Assembly (NCBI GenBank): GCA_964600385.1 | Contig: CAZRJC010000001.1 | Span: forward strand, 124,001 to 188,000 | Origin: DMER64 sp964600385 | GTDB taxonomy: Bacteria > Bacteroidota > Bacteroidia > Bacteroidales > UBA932 | Length of the DNA: 64,000 nt | Direction of reading: 5' to 3' | In this document: positions 15,324 through 24,518 of the stretch, piece by piece | Layout of the letters: each line of letters opens with the position of its first letter | How positions within the stretch are numbered: position 1 is the stretch's first letter | Program-made: the position numbers and the translations under genes | Notes under the pieces: model-generated | Told to the model about the DNA's origin: nothing | The model's input: the letters and a program-made list of their open reading frames with translations, nothing else | Databases searched by the model: none

Positions 15324-17630
15324 TTATTTCCAAATAGTCAAACGCATTCCGGCATACACTTTAATACCCATGAGCGGCCCCCAGACAGCGGTAGCGTTAA
15401 AGGAGGGAGAAAACGGGTCTTCTGCCGAAAGTACGGGATAAGGCTGACGGTAATTGAGCAGATTCTCACCGCCCACATATACGTCAACACCTTTGAACCT
15501 TCTGGTTACCTGTGCAAAGAACATGGGATAAACAGGAGAATAACCGTCTTCTGAAGCTACGGCGGCAACCTGCGGGTATTCCAGCGCAAAAGCAGGAATA
15601 CGGGCCGGGCCGTTAATCTGGGCCGTAAAGTCAAAGGTCCAGATATTCATGTTGGTGGCGTACTGCAGGTTAAGGACGCCTTTATATTTGCTTGTCAGAG
15701 GCCGGTCCACAAGACCCTGACCCTTCAGGGTCACTTTGGACTCGTTATAGCGGAAAGTGGCCAATACGGTAAAACCTTTAAAAGGCGTTGTGGTAAAATC
15801 GGTCTGGTAGGTGTTGGTGAAAGAACGCCCGTCCAGGTTGTAGAAATATACAGCAGGCAATTCCGATTTCCACAGGTATTCCTGGTCCACAATAATCTGG
15901 TTATTGAAATTGGTTCTGAAATAATCGAAACTCAGCGTGGACGGACCGTCTTGGCCAAAAGGCAAATCCATTGTCAGGTTTAAACCGTAAGTCCAGGCAG
16001 ATTCAATATCAAGATTGTTTTCAAAGTCAAACCGTCTGCCGGTGGACAGTACGCCTATGTTGTCTGCCAACAGGTTGGGAGAACGGTATCCTTTGCCTGC
16101 AGAAGCACGGAAAACAAGCGCATCGGAAAAATTGTATTTCAGATTGAACTTTGGAGTAAAAAGCCATCCGTAGAGGGTATTGTAATCTGTTCTTGCTCCG
16201 GCTATGAACACCAATTTATCCTGAAGATTAAATGTGTATTCCCCGTAGGCTCCGTAAACGAATTCATTACGGTTCAGGTCATAATCAGACAGTTTCAGCT
16301 CTTCTTTGTGCCAATCGAGCTGAGCTGCCAGACCGAGAGTGATTTTATGCATCCTTCCCAGGCTGGACATGAAAATGGCATTGGCAAAAACATTTTGCTG
16401 AGTGGCATTGTAATCCCTTAAACCAAAATAGGACTGCTGCCCGTGCAGCGTATAATCAAGCACAAAAGCAATATTCGGGTCCACATGGCCTTCTGGTTCT
16501 TCCAGATGATCCTGCTCTGAGTGGCTTATCAAGGGAATACCCAGTTTTACATAAGCGTTCACGCCCTTGTTCATAATCCGCGAGCCCCACATTTCATTTT
16601 CGCGTTCTTCACCGGGTTTTACCCAGTCAAATCCCTTTTGTCCGGCCCTGCGGTCTTCGTAGAGTCCCCGGTAGCCGAACCTGAGTTGCGTTCCGTCAGG
16701 TGTCATATACAACCAGCGGTTGGCCAGGTTGAATTGTTTTGTAAGCGGCTCGTCCAGGAAGCTGTCACCGTTCATGTCATGTTCCGCGGGATCGGTCGAG
16801 GCGTGCGCCAGAATGACGGTACTCAGCCGGTCATTCAGTTGAAGTGACGAGGCAATATTGGCTTCGGTCCTCAACGTTTGGCTCAGGAACAAATTCACGA
16901 AAAGAGGGACCTCCGCCGTGGGTTTGCGGTATTCCATATTGATCTGGCCGGTAATGGCCTCGTATCCGTTCACCACAGATCCTGTTCCCTTGGCAATCTG
17001 GATGCTTTCCAGCCATTGTCCGGGCACATAGTTCAGACCGAAAGGAGCCAGAATGCCTCTCATGGAAGGCCTGTTCTCATCGAGCATTTGTGTATAGGAA
17101 CCGCTAAGGCCCAGCAGGCGGATCTGCCTGGCACCGGTAACGGCGTCTGAATAACCTACCGTTACGCTGGCCGAGTTTTCAAAACTTTCCGCCAGGTTGC
17201 AGCAGGCCATTTTACATAAACCCGATGCCGTGATCACTTCGGTTTTGATATCGGATAATTTGGAAATGTAGTTACTCTGCTGACGTCCGGTCACCGTTAC
17301 GGCATTCAGGTTGGCAGCGTCTGCATATAAAAGGAATTCGACCTTTTCAGCTGCAGAAACCACCTGGAGAGTATCGTTTTTGTAGCCCATATAGGAGGCT
17401 ACCAGGGCACGGGAAGACCCCTTCCCGATAGAGAATGCACCGTCGGAATCTGTATAAACCAGCGTAGTGGCTGCTTCTCCCTGAACGGCAGGAGCCCAGT
17501 ACACGGCTGCAGCGGCAGCAGGAACCGGATCGCCGTTCTCTTCAAGTATCATGACGCGTCCCTTATATGATTGTGCCGCAACCATAAAGGGTATAGTTAC
17601 AAATAATAGAATTATTAATGATTTTTTCAT
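15324..17630 (-). CDS. TonB-dependent receptor, probably for a metal or metal complex
   Basis: 768-residue outer-membrane receptor. Signal peptide 1-20, a carboxypeptidase-regulatory-like beta-sandwich (about 22-105), a plug domain (about 115-240) and a 22-strand barrel ending in an aromatic-rich C-terminus (MRLTIWK). The plug contains an unusual CKMACC motif (C139, C143, C144), which could bind a soft metal. Association with an HMA protein and a Cys/His-rich small protein in the same operon supports metal acquisition or sensing, copper being the first guess. It is not a SusC: it is shorter and has no SusD partner. Confidence 0.88.
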   Translation of the reverse strand: MKKSLIILLFVTIPFMVAAQSYKGRVMILEENGDPVPAAAAAVYWAPAVQGEAATTLVYTDSDGAFSIGKGSSRALVASYMGYKNDTLQVVSAAEKVEFLLYADAANLNAVTVTGRQQSNYISKLSDIKTEVITASGLCKMACCNLAESFENSASVTVGYSDAVTGARQIRLLGLSGSYTQMLDENRPSMRGILAPFGLNYVPGQWLESIQIAKGTGSVVNGYEAITGQINMEYRKPTAEVPLFVNLFLSQTLRTEANIASSLQLNDRLSTVILAHASTDPAEHDMNGDSFLDEPLTKQFNLANRWLYMTPDGTQLRFGYRGLYEDRRAGQKGFDWVKPGEERENEMWGSRIMNKGVNAYVKLGIPLISHSEQDHLEEPEGHVDPNIAFVLDYTLHGQQSYFGLRDYNATQQNVFANAIFMSSLGRMHKITLGLAAQLDWHKEELKLSDYDLNRNEFVYGAYGEYTFNLQDKLVFIAGARTDYNTLYGWLFTPKFNLKYNFSDALVFRASAGKGYRSPNLLADNIGVLSTGRRFDFENNLDIESAWTYGLNLTMDLPFGQDGPSTLSFDYFRTNFNNQIIVDQEYLWKSELPAVYFYNLDGRSFTNTYQTDFTTTPFKGFTVLATFRYNESKVTLKGQGLVDRPLTSKYKGVLNLQYATNMNIWTFDFTAQINGPARIPAFALEYPQVAAVASEDGYSPVYPMFFAQVTRRFKGVDVYVGGENLLNYRQPYPVLSAEDPFSPSFNATAVWGPLMGIKVYAGMRLTIWK

Positions 17631-17683
17631 GGGGTTACAATATGTTATATAAGATTGTCAGGGATAAAGTCAACAATCTTGTA

Positions 17684-18079
17684 TTACAATCGTAACGGCA
17701 GATCCAGGCCCGGTTGAACGGGCAATAATTCGGGAGGCGAATATAGGGTTAAAAATGTTTTATGAGTGCCAATGAAAAGCTGATGAAAATGATCGGTAAC
17801 ATCCGCCAGGCCCAATCCGTGCAAAAGCAGCGAAACGGGAGCTGTTACCACGCTGCAATCCTCGGGGACAGACGGATCATTGACAGTGAATAACGTGGTG
17901 CTGCAACAGGAATCGTCATGGCACGAACCATCGGTATGATGACATGGGGATTCGCTGGTAACAAGGAAAAGATGGCTTGACTCTTCTTTCAGGCAGGTAT
18001 GCACACCTACACCCATAGTGGCTGTAACATAGATCATTATCACGAGCCAACCAAGAACAATATGTATTTTATTCCTCAT
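17684..18079 (-). CDS. Cys/His-rich small protein, HYC_CC_PP-like
   Basis: 131 residues: an N-terminal hydrophobic segment (about 8-25) followed by HTC (H27, C29), a cluster of Cys and His (C46, H47, H48, C53, H54, C58, C59) and a later PP (YSPPELLP). This order fits the Bacteroidota family named after its HYC, CC and PP motifs, commonly found next to metal-related TonB receptors. It is the first gene of the operon, 53 nt upstream of the receptor. A periplasmic soft-metal-binding role is likely by composition; direct evidence is lacking. Confidence 0.7.
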   Translation of the reverse strand: MRNKIHIVLGWLVIMIYVTATMGVGVHTCLKEESSHLFLVTSESPCHHTDGSCHDDSCCSTTLFTVNDPSVPEDCSVVTAPVSLLLHGLGLADVTDHFHQLFIGTHKTFLTLYSPPELLPVQPGLDLPLRL

Positions 18080-18087
18080 TTAACTTA

Positions 18088-18108
18088 CAAATATAATGAT
18101 TATTTTTG
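18088..18108. promoter_or_regulatory. Divergent -7 boxes between the metal operon and sppA
   Basis: CAAATATA (18088-18095; TATATTTG on the minus strand) and TATTTTTG (18101-18108) lie back to back with 5 nt between. They serve the genes starting at 18079 and 18128. Leaders would be short, about 5 nt to the left and 16 nt to the right. Confidence 0.55.
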
Positions 18109-18127
18109 TACTGTAAATATTGGAATT

Positions 18128-19879
18128 ATGAAAGACTTTCTTAAAACACTTGCAGCCGTAATTTTGGGTACGGGTCTGGTCATCTTTGGCGGGGTATCCA
18201 TTCTGATTGGTTCCATCACCAGTATGGTAACCATGGGCATTGGTCCGGCAGTAACTTCGGTTGCGCCCAATTCCATACTCAGGATAGATTTTGAAAAGGG
18301 TGTTTCGGTACAGGATTCAGATCTCCCGATTCCCGGATTCCTGCCTGCAGAACTGGGAATGCCGGCAACGGGCGAAGGTTTTTATAAAATGGTCCGGGCC
18401 ATTGAGAATGCTGCGGGCGATCCCAATATCAAAATGATTTATCTCTATCCGCAATATCTGAATGCACAGATGACCCATATAGAAGAGATCCGGAACGCAC
18501 TGCTTCTGTTCCGTCAAAGCGGCAAACCGGTAATATGTTACTCCGACACTTATTCCCAGCAGGCTTATTATATGGCCTCGGCTTCAGATAAGGTTATCCT
18601 TAACCCGGCCGGTGACATCTCGCTTCAGGGATTCAGCCTGAACGTATTTTACTTTAAAGATCTTTTTGACACCTATGGTATTGAGGCACAGGTAATACGT
18701 CACGGAAGCTATAAAAGCGGCGGAGAAAATTATACTTCTCCCGAAATGAGCCCCGAGGAACGGGCGCAGATGTCATCGTACCTGAATTCCGCCTGGTCGC
18801 ACTGGTCATCAGGTATTGAACGTTCCAGGACCTTGCCGGATGGCACCCTCGACAGTATCTGTTCTGCCGGTTTTCTTGTCACACCACAGGAAGCACTGGA
18901 TTTACACCTGATTGACGAAATCTGGCATAAGGATGAGCTGACAGATTATATGTGCAGCATGAATAATGTCTCTGAAGAAAGGAAATTACCGGTCATTTCC
19001 CTTACGGACTATGCTCAGTTATTTCCTGCCGGTAAAAAATTCAGCCGCGAGAAAATTGCTGTGGTATATGCTTCGGGGGACCTGAGGACGGGGATGGGAG
19101 GCGATGGTATCCCCTCCGGGAACTTTGCTTCCCAATTGAGGCAATACAGGACAGACAGCACTGTCAAAGCCGTGGTTCTTCGTATTGAATCTCCCGGTGG
19201 TGATCCTCTGGCTGCAGACGTCATTACCAGGGAACTGGAACTCATTGCCAGCGTTAAGCCTCTTGTTGTGTCCATGGGAGATATGGCCGCTTCGGGCGGT
19301 TACTGGATTGCAGCCCCTGCTCATGCTATTTTTGCCAATCCCACATCACTTACGGGTTCCATTGGAGTATACAGCATCTTTTTTAACGGTGAAAAAACGC
19401 TTAATAACGTACTGCACATACGCAACGAAAGAATCAACACCCATACTTACAGTCATTTTCCTTCATACCGTTCCCGTTTGAGCCCCGTGGAAACCGGATT
19501 GATGGAAAAAATGGTGGACAGTACTTACAACCGGTTTATATCCATAGTAGCCAAAGGTCGTCATATGGAAACAGCTCAGGTGGAGGAAGTCGCCAAAGGA
19601 CGCGTATGGTCTGGTACTCAGGCACTGGAAAACAAAATGGTAGATAATCTTGGCGGATTATCAGATGCCGTACGGGCTGCCTCACTCATGGCTAATCTTG
19701 CGGAATACAGAATTGTAGAATATCCTGCTCCTGAAAGATTTATAGATAAGATCATCTCGCTTGGGAAAAAGTCCGGAACAAGCATCCCGGATTACCTGAA
19801 TGAATGTATTGTGACTCTTACAAAGAATCAGGGTGTGCAGGTAAGGATTCCGTACATCTATAACGGATTATCATTTTAG
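18128..19879 (+). CDS. sppA: Signal peptide peptidase SppA (67-kDa type)
   Basis: 583-residue membrane-bound serine protease of the S49 family that degrades cleaved signal peptides. One N-terminal membrane helix (about 7-35) is followed by two ClpP-like repeats. The catalytic lysine is in GSYKSGGE (K196) and the serine in GDMAASGGYW (S389), the spacing of the tandem E. coli-type enzyme. I use the ATG at 18128; the frame is open from 17999 but that extension overlaps the divergent gene. The 3' end overlaps the convergent tilS by 62 nt. Confidence 0.95.
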   Translation: MKDFLKTLAAVILGTGLVIFGGVSILIGSITSMVTMGIGPAVTSVAPNSILRIDFEKGVSVQDSDLPIPGFLPAELGMPATGEGFYKMVRAIENAAGDPNIKMIYLYPQYLNAQMTHIEEIRNALLLFRQSGKPVICYSDTYSQQAYYMASASDKVILNPAGDISLQGFSLNVFYFKDLFDTYGIEAQVIRHGSYKSGGENYTSPEMSPEERAQMSSYLNSAWSHWSSGIERSRTLPDGTLDSICSAGFLVTPQEALDLHLIDEIWHKDELTDYMCSMNNVSEERKLPVISLTDYAQLFPAGKKFSREKIAVVYASGDLRTGMGGDGIPSGNFASQLRQYRTDSTVKAVVLRIESPGGDPLAADVITRELELIASVKPLVVSMGDMAASGGYWIAAPAHAIFANPTSLTGSIGVYSIFFNGEKTLNNVLHIRNERINTHTYSHFPSYRSRLSPVETGLMEKMVDSTYNRFISIVAKGRHMETAQVEEVAKGRVWSGTQALENKMVDNLGGLSDAVRAASLMANLAEYRIVEYPAPERFIDKIISLGKKSGTSIPDYLNECIVTLTKNQGVQVRIPYIYNGLSF

Positions 19880-21140
19880 TGGACGGGGTAATCCGGTACC
19901 TGTTGTCTATCCTCAGCCCGATCACCCAGACTATATCCTTGCCCGAGCAGAGTACGTGTACTCCCGGTTTGTCGCTAAGCGGGATCTTCAGGTCTGTGAG
20001 CAGATCGCTCACTTTTTTATAACCTTTCATTCCCAGTGGTATCAATCGGTCACCCGGTTCCCAGGGACGCACCTCCAGAGGAAAAGGCAGTGTATCGGCA
20101 TCGAGGCAGGCCACAGAAGGATCCGTCGGTATTTGCAGACCGGCATTGTTCTCGATAACCTCACATTCAAGGCCGGGAGTTCCCGTAACGTTCGCCAGCG
20201 GACGCAGGATCAGCTGGTCCCTGTCTTTGAATAATGCGTATTGGTCCGAGAAAAAACGCTTGCCGCTCTGGCCTTCCAGTGAACGGAATATCTCGTCCAT
20301 CTGACCGGGACGAAAACCATACGGCTGAAGCAATGTATGAAGCCAGTACAGGCCATGTCCGTCTTCAAGCAATCCTGTAATGGAAAAACCATTTTCAGTG
20401 GCTATCTGCCGTTTCTTCTCACAGGCTGACGAATCGAGCAGGCGTTGGGTCATAAGGAGATTTCCGGCGTTCCGCCCCATTCTGACCGCCACGTTAGGGG
20501 TGATCTCTTCCAGAACGGGCATGACCAGATGTCTTATCTTGTTACGTGCATAATCTGTCTGCAGATTGGTCTCATCTACATGAAAGGATATGCTGTTTGC
20601 AGAGGCAAAGCGTTCAATCTCCCCCCGTGTCATTTCAAGTAAGGGCCTGATAATTTTATCGTTACGAGAAGGAATGCCGCACAACCCGCGCAGACCTGTC
20701 CCCCGCACCATATTAAGCAACATGGTCTCGGCCCTGTCGTTGGCGTTATGAGCTACGGCCACATGCGAAAAACCCGTTTTGACCAGCAATTCTTCAAACC
20801 ATTCATAACGGAGTTGACGGGCGGCCATTTCCACCGAAATTCCTTCTTCAGCCGCATAACGGTTAGTATCCACTGTCTTTGTAAAAAAGGGTATCCCTTG
20901 TTGCTCCGACCATTTATTAACGAGATCCTGATCAGAATCGCTTGCAGCGGCCCTGAGAGAAAAGTTCATATGAGCCACAGCTAGCTGGCCGCACAGATCC
21001 CGGCCTTCCCTGGAAGAAACTAAACGTGCAAATAAATGGGCCATGACCATGGAATCGACACCACCGCTAACAGCCATCAGGATTCCTTTGCAGGGTCTAT
21101 CCAGCAATAAGCGAACTGCATTATGGAAAGCTCTTTCCAA
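19818..21140 (-). CDS. tilS: tRNA(Ile)-lysidine synthase
   Basis: 440 residues. The N-terminal PP-loop ATPase has SGGVDS at 25-30. The central and C-terminal TilS domains follow, with RPWEPGDRLIPLGM (about 340) near the end. The enzyme converts the wobble C of tRNA-Ile(CAU) to lysidine, essential for reading AUA. The last 62 nt overlap the end of sppA on the other strand; those codons specify the end of the C-terminal domain, so the overlap appears real and not a misplaced stop. It is 6 nt downstream of the DUF3078-like gene. Confidence 0.94.
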   Translation of the reverse strand: MERAFHNAVRLLLDRPCKGILMAVSGGVDSMVMAHLFARLVSSREGRDLCGQLAVAHMNFSLRAAASDSDQDLVNKWSEQQGIPFFTKTVDTNRYAAEEGISVEMAARQLRYEWFEELLVKTGFSHVAVAHNANDRAETMLLNMVRGTGLRGLCGIPSRNDKIIRPLLEMTRGEIERFASANSISFHVDETNLQTDYARNKIRHLVMPVLEEITPNVAVRMGRNAGNLLMTQRLLDSSACEKKRQIATENGFSITGLLEDGHGLYWLHTLLQPYGFRPGQMDEIFRSLEGQSGKRFFSDQYALFKDRDQLILRPLANVTGTPGLECEVIENNAGLQIPTDPSVACLDADTLPFPLEVRPWEPGDRLIPLGMKGYKKVSDLLTDLKIPLSDKPGVHVLCSGKDIVWVIGLRIDNRYRITPSTKMIIRYRCTESLPAHPDSL

Positions 21141-21146
21141 GTTCTG

Positions 21147-22190
21147 CTATTTATTTGATATCGTGTAGGACAGACCTATGGACAACACTTCCTGGAACTG
21201 GACCCGTGGAGCAGCATAGCCTTCCGAGTCGGGAATTTTAATATTATCGTCGTAAATGAGATTGGTGCGAATATTAGCGCTCAGCAATTTGTTCACCTGC
21301 ATGGACAAGGACAGGTCCCAATTCACTTTTATGTTCTGGGGATCGTTAAGGTAGTCAGAGAAGAGTGTCAGGTCTGTGGTCAGTTTTACGTTCTTGACTA
21401 TCTCCTTTGCCAGATTCACTTTTAACTGTGTACCAAATTCTTTCCTTACTTTCTCGTCCTCTTTGTTGCCGTATTTATTGCGGAGCTCGGGTAATGTTAC
21501 CACAACAATACCTCCGGTAAGCGGAGCAAAGTTCACGGAGATCCAGTCAAAAGGCTTGTATTCCAAACCGAATGCCAGTGTTGAATAAAGAGGAGCGGCA
21601 AACCGGGAGACCAGGGTTGTGTCCGAAGCCGAATACTTATACCCTTTATCCATCTGTGTTTTGGCAGTGAATACCGCGGAAATGTATAATTTGTCTGTAG
21701 CCCGGTATCCGAATTTGGAGTCGAGTATCAGACGGTCATCTGTTTTTTTGAAGATATCGCCAAACATCTTCACAAAACCGTAACCCATCTGCAAGCGGTT
21801 CTCGAAGATCAGATTGTTTTTATTGTAATTTGCTTTGGCATCAACATACCCGCTGAGCGAAACAGAACTGTTGCCCCCGGCAGCCCAGTTGGAAAGTGAT
21901 GTTTGTGAAAAATTCAACTGTGATAACAGTGTATTGGTCCAGAAAGAGGGTTTTTTAGGCTGAGGCATGCTGGCCAGACCGGCCTGCCGGCTTTCCTCAA
22001 TGAATTTTGCAATAAGAATGGAATCTTCAATGGCGCGTTGCCTGGCTGAATCGACTTTGGCCGCGAGCTGGATGTACATGCGCTCCAGTTCTTCGTAGGT
22101 CGGTACCTTGAGTGTGTCTTTTTTCTCCTGAGCTGTTGCACAGGTAACGCCGGCAATACATAAAACCAATACTAAAATTAACTTTTTCAT
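21147..22190 (-). CDS. Outer-membrane beta-barrel protein, DUF3078-like
   Basis: 347 residues from the ATG at 22190 (MKKLILVLVLC); the longer frame to 22238 runs into the upstream gene. Signal peptide about 1-21, a short helical region (about 30-75), then alternating amphipathic strands beginning FWTNTLLSQLNFSQTSLSNW, a pattern I recognise from the Bacteroidota DUF3078 family. Function unknown; the C-terminal strands suggest outer-membrane insertion. It starts 1 nt after the stop of 22192-22902 and lies in a proS-hypothetical-DUF3078-tilS run. Confidence 0.8.
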   Translation of the reverse strand: MKKLILVLVLCIAGVTCATAQEKKDTLKVPTYEELERMYIQLAAKVDSARQRAIEDSILIAKFIEESRQAGLASMPQPKKPSFWTNTLLSQLNFSQTSLSNWAAGGNSSVSLSGYVDAKANYNKNNLIFENRLQMGYGFVKMFGDIFKKTDDRLILDSKFGYRATDKLYISAVFTAKTQMDKGYKYSASDTTLVSRFAAPLYSTLAFGLEYKPFDWISVNFAPLTGGIVVVTLPELRNKYGNKEDEKVRKEFGTQLKVNLAKEIVKNVKLTTDLTLFSDYLNDPQNIKVNWDLSLSMQVNKLLSANIRTNLIYDDNIKIPDSEGYAAPRVQFQEVLSIGLSYTISNK

Positions 22191-22191
22191 A

Positions 22192-22902
22192 CTATCCACC
22201 GTTAGCTTTAACGTCATCGGAGCGGAATGCATATCCAAGCCTTTTGCCTGTCTGCATCTTGGAACTGTCTATCTTGGCATTCATCTGCTCAACGCTGGCA
22301 ACGGCCACTACTTCGTAAGGAGGAGCAAGCAAGTCAAAATTGAGCGTATATATTATGGCTGTTTCAACAATGGATACTGCAGCTGCCTTATCTATGGTCC
22401 ATTCTCCAAAACGGGAAAGTTTTTTGGTTTCCTGGCGTTTGCCTTCAGTAAAGAAACTCTTGTCTTTGTTTATGAAAATCCGCGCGATAAGGTAGCCCAG
22501 ATCATCTTTCCGGTTGTACTTGAACGAGTCTGTCAGGAAATTATATACGGATATAATCCCGCAATACGAGGCAAAAGGATCTCTTTTCACGTAATCATTC
22601 TTCCAGATGGGATGGTCCCTGTCAAACTGGAATACATCGGTGTGCATGCTAAAGAGCAATATGTCGTCTGCGAATTTGAGCTCTGCCTCGAATTTGCCCC
22701 TGTCGCGGTATTCAAACCGTACACGGCGGTTTTCTTCATCTACAAGCATCTCGTTCACATCGTTGCTCATCTCATGCAGGATCTCTTTCAACAGGTTGAA
22801 TACATCCAGCGTTTGCATGAACACTTTGTTCTTTAACTGCGATTTGATGTTCAGACCGTCGATGATCTGTTGCCTGCTCGGGGGAATTTCAGAATTATTC
22901 AT
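22192..22902 (-). CDS. Conserved hypothetical protein
   Basis: 236 residues, soluble, no signal peptide. It is mixed alpha/beta and rich in charged and aromatic residues (RFEYRDRGKFEAELKF, then FADDILLFSMHTDVFQFDRD). I do not recognise a named domain. Placement between proS (11 nt) and the DUF3078-like gene (1 nt) indicates co-transcription with translation and envelope genes. It has the look of a conserved Bacteroidota cytoplasmic protein and not of an accessory gene. Confidence 0.7.
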   Translation of the reverse strand: MNNSEIPPSRQQIIDGLNIKSQLKNKVFMQTLDVFNLLKEILHEMSNDVNEMLVDEENRRVRFEYRDRGKFEAELKFADDILLFSMHTDVFQFDRDHPIWKNDYVKRDPFASYCGIISVYNFLTDSFKYNRKDDLGYLIARIFINKDKSFFTEGKRQETKKLSRFGEWTIDKAAAVSIVETAIIYTLNFDLLAPPYEVVAVASVEQMNAKIDSSKMQTGKRLGYAFRSDDVKANGG

Positions 22903-22913
22903 TGCATTTTATA

Positions 22914-24386
22914 TTAATAGGCCCTCGCAAATACCACGCGCTGTTTAGAAGGTTTTCCGCTATACATGCATACACCGGGTTGCGGATGGTCCCATTCGGG
23001 GATCAGCCGTATGGTGGCTTTTGTTTCTTCCTTTATCTTTTCTTCAGTTTCTGTTGTACCGTCCCAGTGGCAAAGTAAGAAACCGCCGTTTTCAATTCTT
23101 TCTTTGAATTCATCGTAAGAATCAACCTCATATGTGTGGGTTTCCCTGAATTGCAAAGCTTTATCATATATATTCTTCTGAATCAGGTCAAGCAGTTCCA
23201 ATGTGTAATCTGCTATATTCTCCAGAGGTACCACCTTTTTCTCCAACGTATCCCTGCGGCATACCTCAACCGAAGCGTTTGCCATATCCCGGGGACCTAT
23301 GGCAAAACGTACGGGAACACCCTTGACTTCCCATTCGGAAAATTTAAAGCCTGAGCGGACGTTGTCTCTGGCATCTATTTTCACAGAAATGCCTTTTGCT
23401 TCGAGTTTTGTCTTAAGTTGTTCCATATGTGCGCAAATGGCAGACAACTCGTCTTCTCCCTTATAAATCGGCACCATGACCACTTGTATGGGAGCTAGTT
23501 TTGGAGGCAATACCAGTCCGTGATTATCTGAGTGAGCCATAATAAGAGCCCCGATTAACCGGGTAGACACACCCCAGGATGTGGCCCAAACGTATTCGAG
23601 AGCTCCTTCTTTGTTGGCAAACTGTACATCAAATGCCTTGGCAAAGTTTTGCCCAAGGAAATGAGAAGTACCGGCCTGCAGAGCCTTTCCGTCCTGCATG
23701 AGGGCTTCCATGCACAGGGTATCCAATGCACCTGCAAAACGTTCATTTGCCGTCTTTGGGCCCACCCATACCGGCATGGCCATGACTTCACGCGCAAAAT
23801 CGGCATAAACGTTAATCATCCTGCGTGTCTCCTCAACTGCCTCGGCTGCCGTGGCATGGGCTGTATGACCCTCCTGCCAGAGAAACTCGGCCGTACGGAG
23901 AAAAAGCCGGGTGCGCATTTCCCAGCGGACTACATTGGCCCATTGGTTACAAAGGATAGGCAGGTCCCTGTAAGACTTGATCCATCCTTTGTAGCTGTTC
24001 CAGATGATGGTTTCACTGGTAGGACGTACCACCAGTTCTTCTTCCAGACGTGCAGACGGATCCACCACCACACCGGGACCGTCGGGATTGGCCATCAAAC
24101 GGTGATGCGTTACAACGGCGCACTCTTTGGCAAACCCTTCCACATGTTCGGCTTCCTTGCTCAGAAACGATTTGGGTATAAATAAAGGGAAGTACGCATT
24201 GGAATGACCCGTGGCTTTGAAACGCCTGTCCAGATCGTCACGCATTTTTTCCCATATTGCATATCCGTACGGTTTGATTACCATACATCCGCGGACGGCA
24301 GAATTCTCCGCCAGATCTGCTTTTGTTACAAGATTGTTATACCACTCGGAATAATTCTCGTCCCTGTTCCTTATCTCTTTTGCCAT
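22914..24386 (-). CDS. proS: Prolyl-tRNA synthetase (short, archaeal/eukaryote-like type)
   Basis: 490 residues, class II synthetase. Visible are motif 2 (QWANVVRWEMRTRLFLRTAEFLWQ, split here as VRWEMRTR and FLRTAEFLWQEGH), motif 3 (GVSTRLIGALIMAHSD) and the C-terminal zinc-like domain ending in ARAY. It lacks the editing insertion of the bacterial long form, as expected of the ProS-type found in Bacteroidota. A minus-strand -7 box (TACTTTTG, 24478-24471) implies a leader of about 80 nt. Confidence 0.96.
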   Translation of the reverse strand: MAKEIRNRDENYSEWYNNLVTKADLAENSAVRGCMVIKPYGYAIWEKMRDDLDRRFKATGHSNAYFPLFIPKSFLSKEAEHVEGFAKECAVVTHHRLMANPDGPGVVVDPSARLEEELVVRPTSETIIWNSYKGWIKSYRDLPILCNQWANVVRWEMRTRLFLRTAEFLWQEGHTAHATAAEAVEETRRMINVYADFAREVMAMPVWVGPKTANERFAGALDTLCMEALMQDGKALQAGTSHFLGQNFAKAFDVQFANKEGALEYVWATSWGVSTRLIGALIMAHSDNHGLVLPPKLAPIQVVMVPIYKGEDELSAICAHMEQLKTKLEAKGISVKIDARDNVRSGFKFSEWEVKGVPVRFAIGPRDMANASVEVCRRDTLEKKVVPLENIADYTLELLDLIQKNIYDKALQFRETHTYEVDSYDEFKERIENGGFLLCHWDGTTETEEKIKEETKATIRLIPEWDHPQPGVCMYSGKPSKQRVVFARAY

Positions 24387-24470
24387 TTCAGTTGATTTAC
24401 CGGTACAATTTTTGTAGTTATTAAATTAAAAATAAGTTTGCTTTAAATATATTTTTTGTTTAACTTGCGG

Positions 24471-24478
24471 CAAAAGTA
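24471..24478 (-). promoter_or_regulatory. -7 box of proS
   Basis: Minus-strand TACTTTTG, 84 nt upstream of the proS ATG. The leader shows no T-box-like or clear hairpin structure by eye. No -33 TTTG at the expected spacing. Confidence 0.45.
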
Positions 24479-24506
24479 AGCATTTTAACACAAAACTAAA
24501 AATAAC

Positions 24507-24513
24507 AGGAGGT
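24507..24513 (+). promoter_or_regulatory. Strong Shine-Dalgarno sequence before the aromatic-rich lipoprotein gene
   Basis: AGGAGGT followed by GCAAA and the ATG at 24519. It is a near-perfect anti-16S match, unusual here because most genes in the window have no such site. Confidence 0.6.
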
Positions 24514-24518
24514 GCAAA

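Noticed and set aside
17999..18127. 43-codon extension of sppA
   Set aside because: Overlaps the start of the divergent HYC_CC_PP-like gene and covers both -7 boxes; the signal-anchor begins at the ATG at 18128.
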